Assembly: GCA_963733265.1 (NCBI GenBank)
Contig: CAVTCF010000005.1
Span: 124,001-188,000 of the forward strand
Source: PALSA-1006 sp963733265
GTDB taxonomy: Bacteria; Pseudomonadota; Gammaproteobacteria; Burkholderiales; Gallionellaceae
DNA: 64,000 bases
Direction of reading: 5' to 3'
Made by a program: the position numbers and the translations under genes. The notes under the pieces were generated by a model that saw nothing but the letters and a program-made list of their open reading frames with translations, ran no database searches and was not told the origin of the DNA. Below are positions 62,701 to 64,000 of the stretch, in pieces. Every line of letters begins with the position of its first letter. Within the stretch, counting starts at the first letter, position 1.

Positions 62701-64000
62701 CTATGGCGCGAACACAATCGCAATATCAAGACAGCTATGCAAGCAGTTTCTTTGCAACTCAGGCGGCTGCGAATGGCACGGCTGTTCCTTTGCAGCCGCA
62801 AGACGCAGGCCAGTTGGTAGTAACGGCCATTGCCAATAATGTAACAACGCCAACGTTGAGTTTGAACGGAACCTTTGCGGCTAGTCCGGGCAAGGGTGGC
62901 GTGGGCGCGCAGGTTGACCTGAGCATCTCGGGCGGCAAATTTGAAATTGTAAACGGTATCGGGGCGGACAACGGTTACGTGCAGTTAGACTCAACATCTT
63001 TGACCAATATGGACGTCAACAGCCTGCTGATCGGGGGCGTTCGAGGTCAACCGACAACGCAGACGGTAAATGGAATAACTACCACCACAACCCCAATCAC
63101 TGTGGGCGCGACCGATGTTTTGGTCAACAACGCCGGTAGCGTATTAAGCGGGCCGGAAATTATATTGGCGGGGACCAACTCGGTCACGGTTGCTTCCGGT
63201 AGTAGTATTCAAGGCGCGGGGACGTTTGCCGGGCAGGCCAACAATTTGGCTATAGGAAACACCACAACTGGCGTCAGCGGGGATGGTGCATTATTACGTG
63301 TCTCCTCAGGCCCGAAAGTGGCCGTTACACGCGCTAATCTCGGCACCGCGACGCCGTTTTTGAGTATTGTGAGCGGCGCGACGGTGGGTGCGCAGAATAA
63401 TGCAGTATTGCTGGACTCGTCTTATAAAACTACGGTCGATAGTTCTGCAATATTAACCGGGCAGTCACTGAGTGTTGCGGCGCAGAACATTGATGTCGGT
63501 ACGAATCCGAATGCTTCGGTTTCGTCTCCGACTCTGGCGTTGAGCGGTACGTTGTTAACGCAGGCGCTGGCGTTTAATGATCTCACGTTGCATAGTTATA
63601 ACGGCATCAATTTTTACGCCTCGGGCAATCTGGACGGACAATATGCCAGCACGCCGCATGTGCTGAGCAATCTGGTGCTCAATAGCAGTAGCCTGAACGG
63701 GTTTAACGCTTCTGGAAGCAATTCCATTTATGCCACAAATGTAACGCTGACGAACACGAATACCAGCGCGGACACTTCTACTGTACCGGCCTATAGTGCC
63801 GGTAGTCTGACTATAACTGGCAACCAAATTACGCTGGCGGGTGGAAGCCAAGCGATTCAAGGGTTCGATAAGGTTACATTTAATGCAACAAAGCAGATCA
63901 TTGCGCAAGGCACGGGTAGCATCACAATCGATGCTAAAGATACGACTGTTAATCACGACCTGGTACTGCAGGCCGGACAGATTACCGCTGGTAACAATGC
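56796..64000 (+). CDS. TpsA: filamentous-haemagglutinin-type exoprotein, 3' end outside window
   Basis: The frame from ATG 56796 (GAGAGGT just upstream) stays open to the right edge at every point I checked, giving at least 2,400 residues. A long signal peptide (about 1-45) precedes a Pro-rich stretch with a CGGC motif. The TPS secretion domain follows (about 75-300), with LNWQSFNIANGNSVTF and the INQNGIIFSG motif at about 161-170. The rest is a long beta-helix rich in Asn, Ser, Thr and Gly, with many N-x-S/T sequons. Residues about 1530-1640 hold a 58-residue tandem duplication. TpsB should secrete it to the surface, where it would act as an adhesin or matrix protein. Confidence 0.93.
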   Translation, partial: MKKNTQKVHTIKSRAPQFGRLTVLVGALIATGVLPPLVMPTAAAVGMPPLPRPSLPVPMGLPCGGCTLSTQSYVPANVYASFDPTGALNSQKPFVTNGNNLTINQQAQTAILNWQSFNIANGNSVTFNQPNSTSSTLNRIWDSQPSVIAGSLNANGQIYLINQNGIIFSGTAQVNTGTLIASSLNISDALYTAGYLTNTSGTPDFTSFNPNVPSGFVRVDTGALLNGSRVMLFAPVVENSGKITTPDGQTILAAGTSVYLAASQDPNLRGLLVEVDVSVPQLDANGNTVMVSFAGQPVSGLADTTNPPTLTSHPAYVLNNAAGTVTNTATTYNTDGTPKNYISAPRGNITLVGYAVNQDGLLSATTAVNENGTIKLEARYDAWDASAASGALQSKVTQNTNSNNILNGGVGSDGNAPYDIRATQTGTVTLGPNSNITIAPESASTSTVTAGQGFNPSIVEVMGNTINMRSGSSIVAPGGKVTLAAISSINASAPSDGSGSNVYQEITSTNAYSGFLNPGYIPSSAAGDTARVFLDSGSKIDVSGSTATVSVAQDILSVQLRGTELANFPLQTNGYLWGKNVYIDIRQGSTLVNYSGEEAQIAQGVAQLTSAGGTVKLFSTGDVVAKAGSLINISGGQVDYTGAIIPSTTLISNGVQYNIANAPGNIIYNGIGGTYSVNHAKWGVTDSYSTMSGGDIRGIWDAGYVQGQAAGTLSIVAPSVVLNSTVTANTVVGTYQTQPYVTPTALATAGLTDNYKNTWQMLPEGGTLSIGDSSASGTFFNIYNTSNTAQNYVTNSNITFQANTLSSSFAVGDTLPSEFAGTSSTPGTVYIDPQLISQTDGIDNLSLSTNGMITVKSGTTLTLAPGGSLSLLADIIKMEGSISAPSGTVSLKTTYTTTTTSTIAGEIKIGADASPSTISTRGSWVNESSLQGVSNLSTPQYINGGSITIKSGGNLDITAGSVLDASAGALLSSSNKVTGGNGGAITLSGNFDQATNPYVAQLDNLNLYSYGVAGGKGGALTISAGDIVIGGTASNALSLSADFFSTGGFSSYTLNSAGGLNGILVEPNTTVVATSQTLVLNATDYKQASGSNIYNFSTPTVLPDWERIPVNVTLNLNANPNNSSQANGSLIVGEGATIKVDPTATIKLWSDTQLTVLGTLDAPAGTIDLELNTLLGNGNVNFNNSSIWLGSQSELLSTGVTKLTPSSTGLTQGQVLNGGTVKINSNMFVVAQQGSLIDVSGTSTYLDLPTLSSGVQIYQKGLVAGNAGSVNISATEGVFLDGTMKAGVDTSTAQAGSFSLALTPQSGTYNGFRSSTWELYVQSSGSGTFVSKVGDSVATSDFTNVEGMAYVDASALKTAGFDQITLTNSNLNGLISFADQTTLQARQRITLDAPIIELTGNSGSASVNSAYVNLANSNVSNQTATAPAAGSGEFTVSAQLVDLTGNISVSGINQLAINSAGDIRLNGVLNSPTGATALQGSLSTQGAISLQANQVYPTTMSQFSINSSTGEYAAVAVNTAVTASVTSGNIVNVADTSKLAVGDSVSGDGFPAGTIIKSISNGTTFVTSLADTNATATGASLQIASGRVVTVADTSNLAVGESVTGGGFPAGTVIASITNGTTFVTSLADTNTTANSASTIVNGNLFNSNLSGGLTVTAGDISLGNYVNANPTGVKVAELQVFLPTNTIQIKLNNNAAGVPTQSISPVMSAGGQVTLNAATIDQGGVLKAPMGSIALNGSQSVKLDSGSLTSVSADGEIIPFGSIQGGSTLVYNLGYSQNGSPNYVTISAATLPTKQINISGNNIAIANEAVIKGVVIKAAVVDLSGGGDLYTNEFIPGSGGAPNVLDPTATTANTFAIIPGISTFAPYDPQLTGQYNSSASKSVLTVGETVYLAGGNGLSAGYYALLPASYALLPGAYRINLTSGYQDMSPSQPVNMVDGSQIIAGKLGVAGTDILSSRWSGFTVETGAMARTQSQYQDSYASSFFATQAAANGTAVPLQPQDAGQLVVTAIANNVTTPTLSLNGTFAASPGKGGVGAQVDLSISGGKFEIVNGIGADNGYVQLDSTSLTNMDVNSLLIGGVRGQPTTQTVNGITTTTTPITVGATDVLVNNAGSVLSGPEIILAGTNSVTVASGSSIQGAGTFAGQANNLAIGNTTTGVSGDGALLRVSSGPKVAVTRANLGTATPFLSIVSGATVGAQNNAVLLDSSYKTTVDSSAILTGQSLSVAAQNIDVGTNPNASVSSPTLALSGTLLTQALAFNDLTLHSYNGINFYASGNLDGQYASTPHVLSNLVLNSSSLNGFNASGSNSIYATNVTLTNTNTSADTSTVPAYSAGSLTITGNQITLAGGSQAIQGFDKVTFNATKQIIAQGTGSITIDAKDTTVNHDLVLQAGQITAGNN
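61392..61700 (+). repeat. 174-bp tandem duplication inside tpsA
   Basis: GTAGCCGATACTTCC recurs at 61392 and 61566, a period of 174 bp or 58 codons. Both copies encode VADTS-LAVG followed by GFPAGT and NGTTFVTSLADTN. They differ at scattered positions, some silent. Confidence 0.85.

Noticed and set aside
57263..63956. Several open frames on both strands within the tpsA region
   Set aside because: They are shadows of the single open frame from 56796, rich in Val/Leu/Pro from reverse reading of Thr/Asn/Gly-rich codons.

Overview
The window looks like a chromosomal segment of a betaproteobacterium, most likely of the Nitrosomonadales (Gallionellaceae/Methylophilaceae type). The evidence is the exosortase-B exopolysaccharide gene set in the order first described in Methylobacillus (epsL, epsD-E-F-G, xrtB, epsI, with epsA and epsB elsewhere in the locus), PEP-CTERM proteins, and Proteobacteria-type housekeeping neighbours. 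Genus-level assignment is inference.

Layout. 1-6.4 kb: 3' part of a PAS/histidine kinase, aminopeptidase N, a 3' fragment of a tRNA-Asn gene with terminator, a small J-domain-like protein, a small membrane protein and a YecA/SEC-C protein. 6.7-14.2 kb: core EPS export and exosortase operon (epsL, epsD, epsE, epsF, epsG, xrtB, epsI). 14.2-17.8 kb: GDP-mannose to GDP-L-fucose synthesis (manC, gmd, fcl). 17.8-35.3 kb: flippase, at least eight glycosyltransferase genes (one frameshifted), a beta-helix protein, a Wzy-like polymerase, an acyltransferase, a methyltransferase, a PEP-CTERM protein and a WecG/TagA-type transferase. 35.4-40.4 kb: a second PEP-CTERM protein, an NDP-sugar pyrophosphorylase, the initiating sugar transferase EpsB and a TIGR03790 protein. 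40.5-44 kb: ankyrin protein, the LuxR-type regulator EpsA, a DsbC-like protein and a pseudopilin. 44-47 kb: a c-di-GMP-I (GEMM) riboswitch with terminator, then a third PEP-CTERM protein and a secreted PstS-like protein. 47-53.4 kb: two TPR/GT41 (SPINDLY/OGT-like) transferases, an RgpF-like protein, a methyltransferase and a GT2-like protein. 53.9-64 kb: a two-partner secretion system, TpsB and an open-ended TpsA adhesin of at least 2,400 residues that runs off the window, separated by a small RHH/membrane-protein cassette and a remnant of a second PstS-like gene.

How it works together: EpsB would load the first sugar on undecaprenyl phosphate, the glycosyltransferases build a repeat unit probably containing fucose, the flippase and polymerase move and join it, and EpsE/F/G/L export it. 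XrtB would sort PEP-CTERM proteins into the envelope or matrix.

Main new signal: a 20-bp dyad, ACTAGTCCGTTCGGACTAGT, of the size of a lux box, recurs with variations only in non-coding DNA: before the wecG-like gene, the NDP-sugar pyrophosphorylase, the riboswitch-controlled PEP-CTERM gene, tpsB and tpsA. It is a strong candidate operator for the nearby LuxR-type EpsA and would tie the EPS, the exosortase substrates and the adhesin into one regulon, with c-di-GMP control on one branch.
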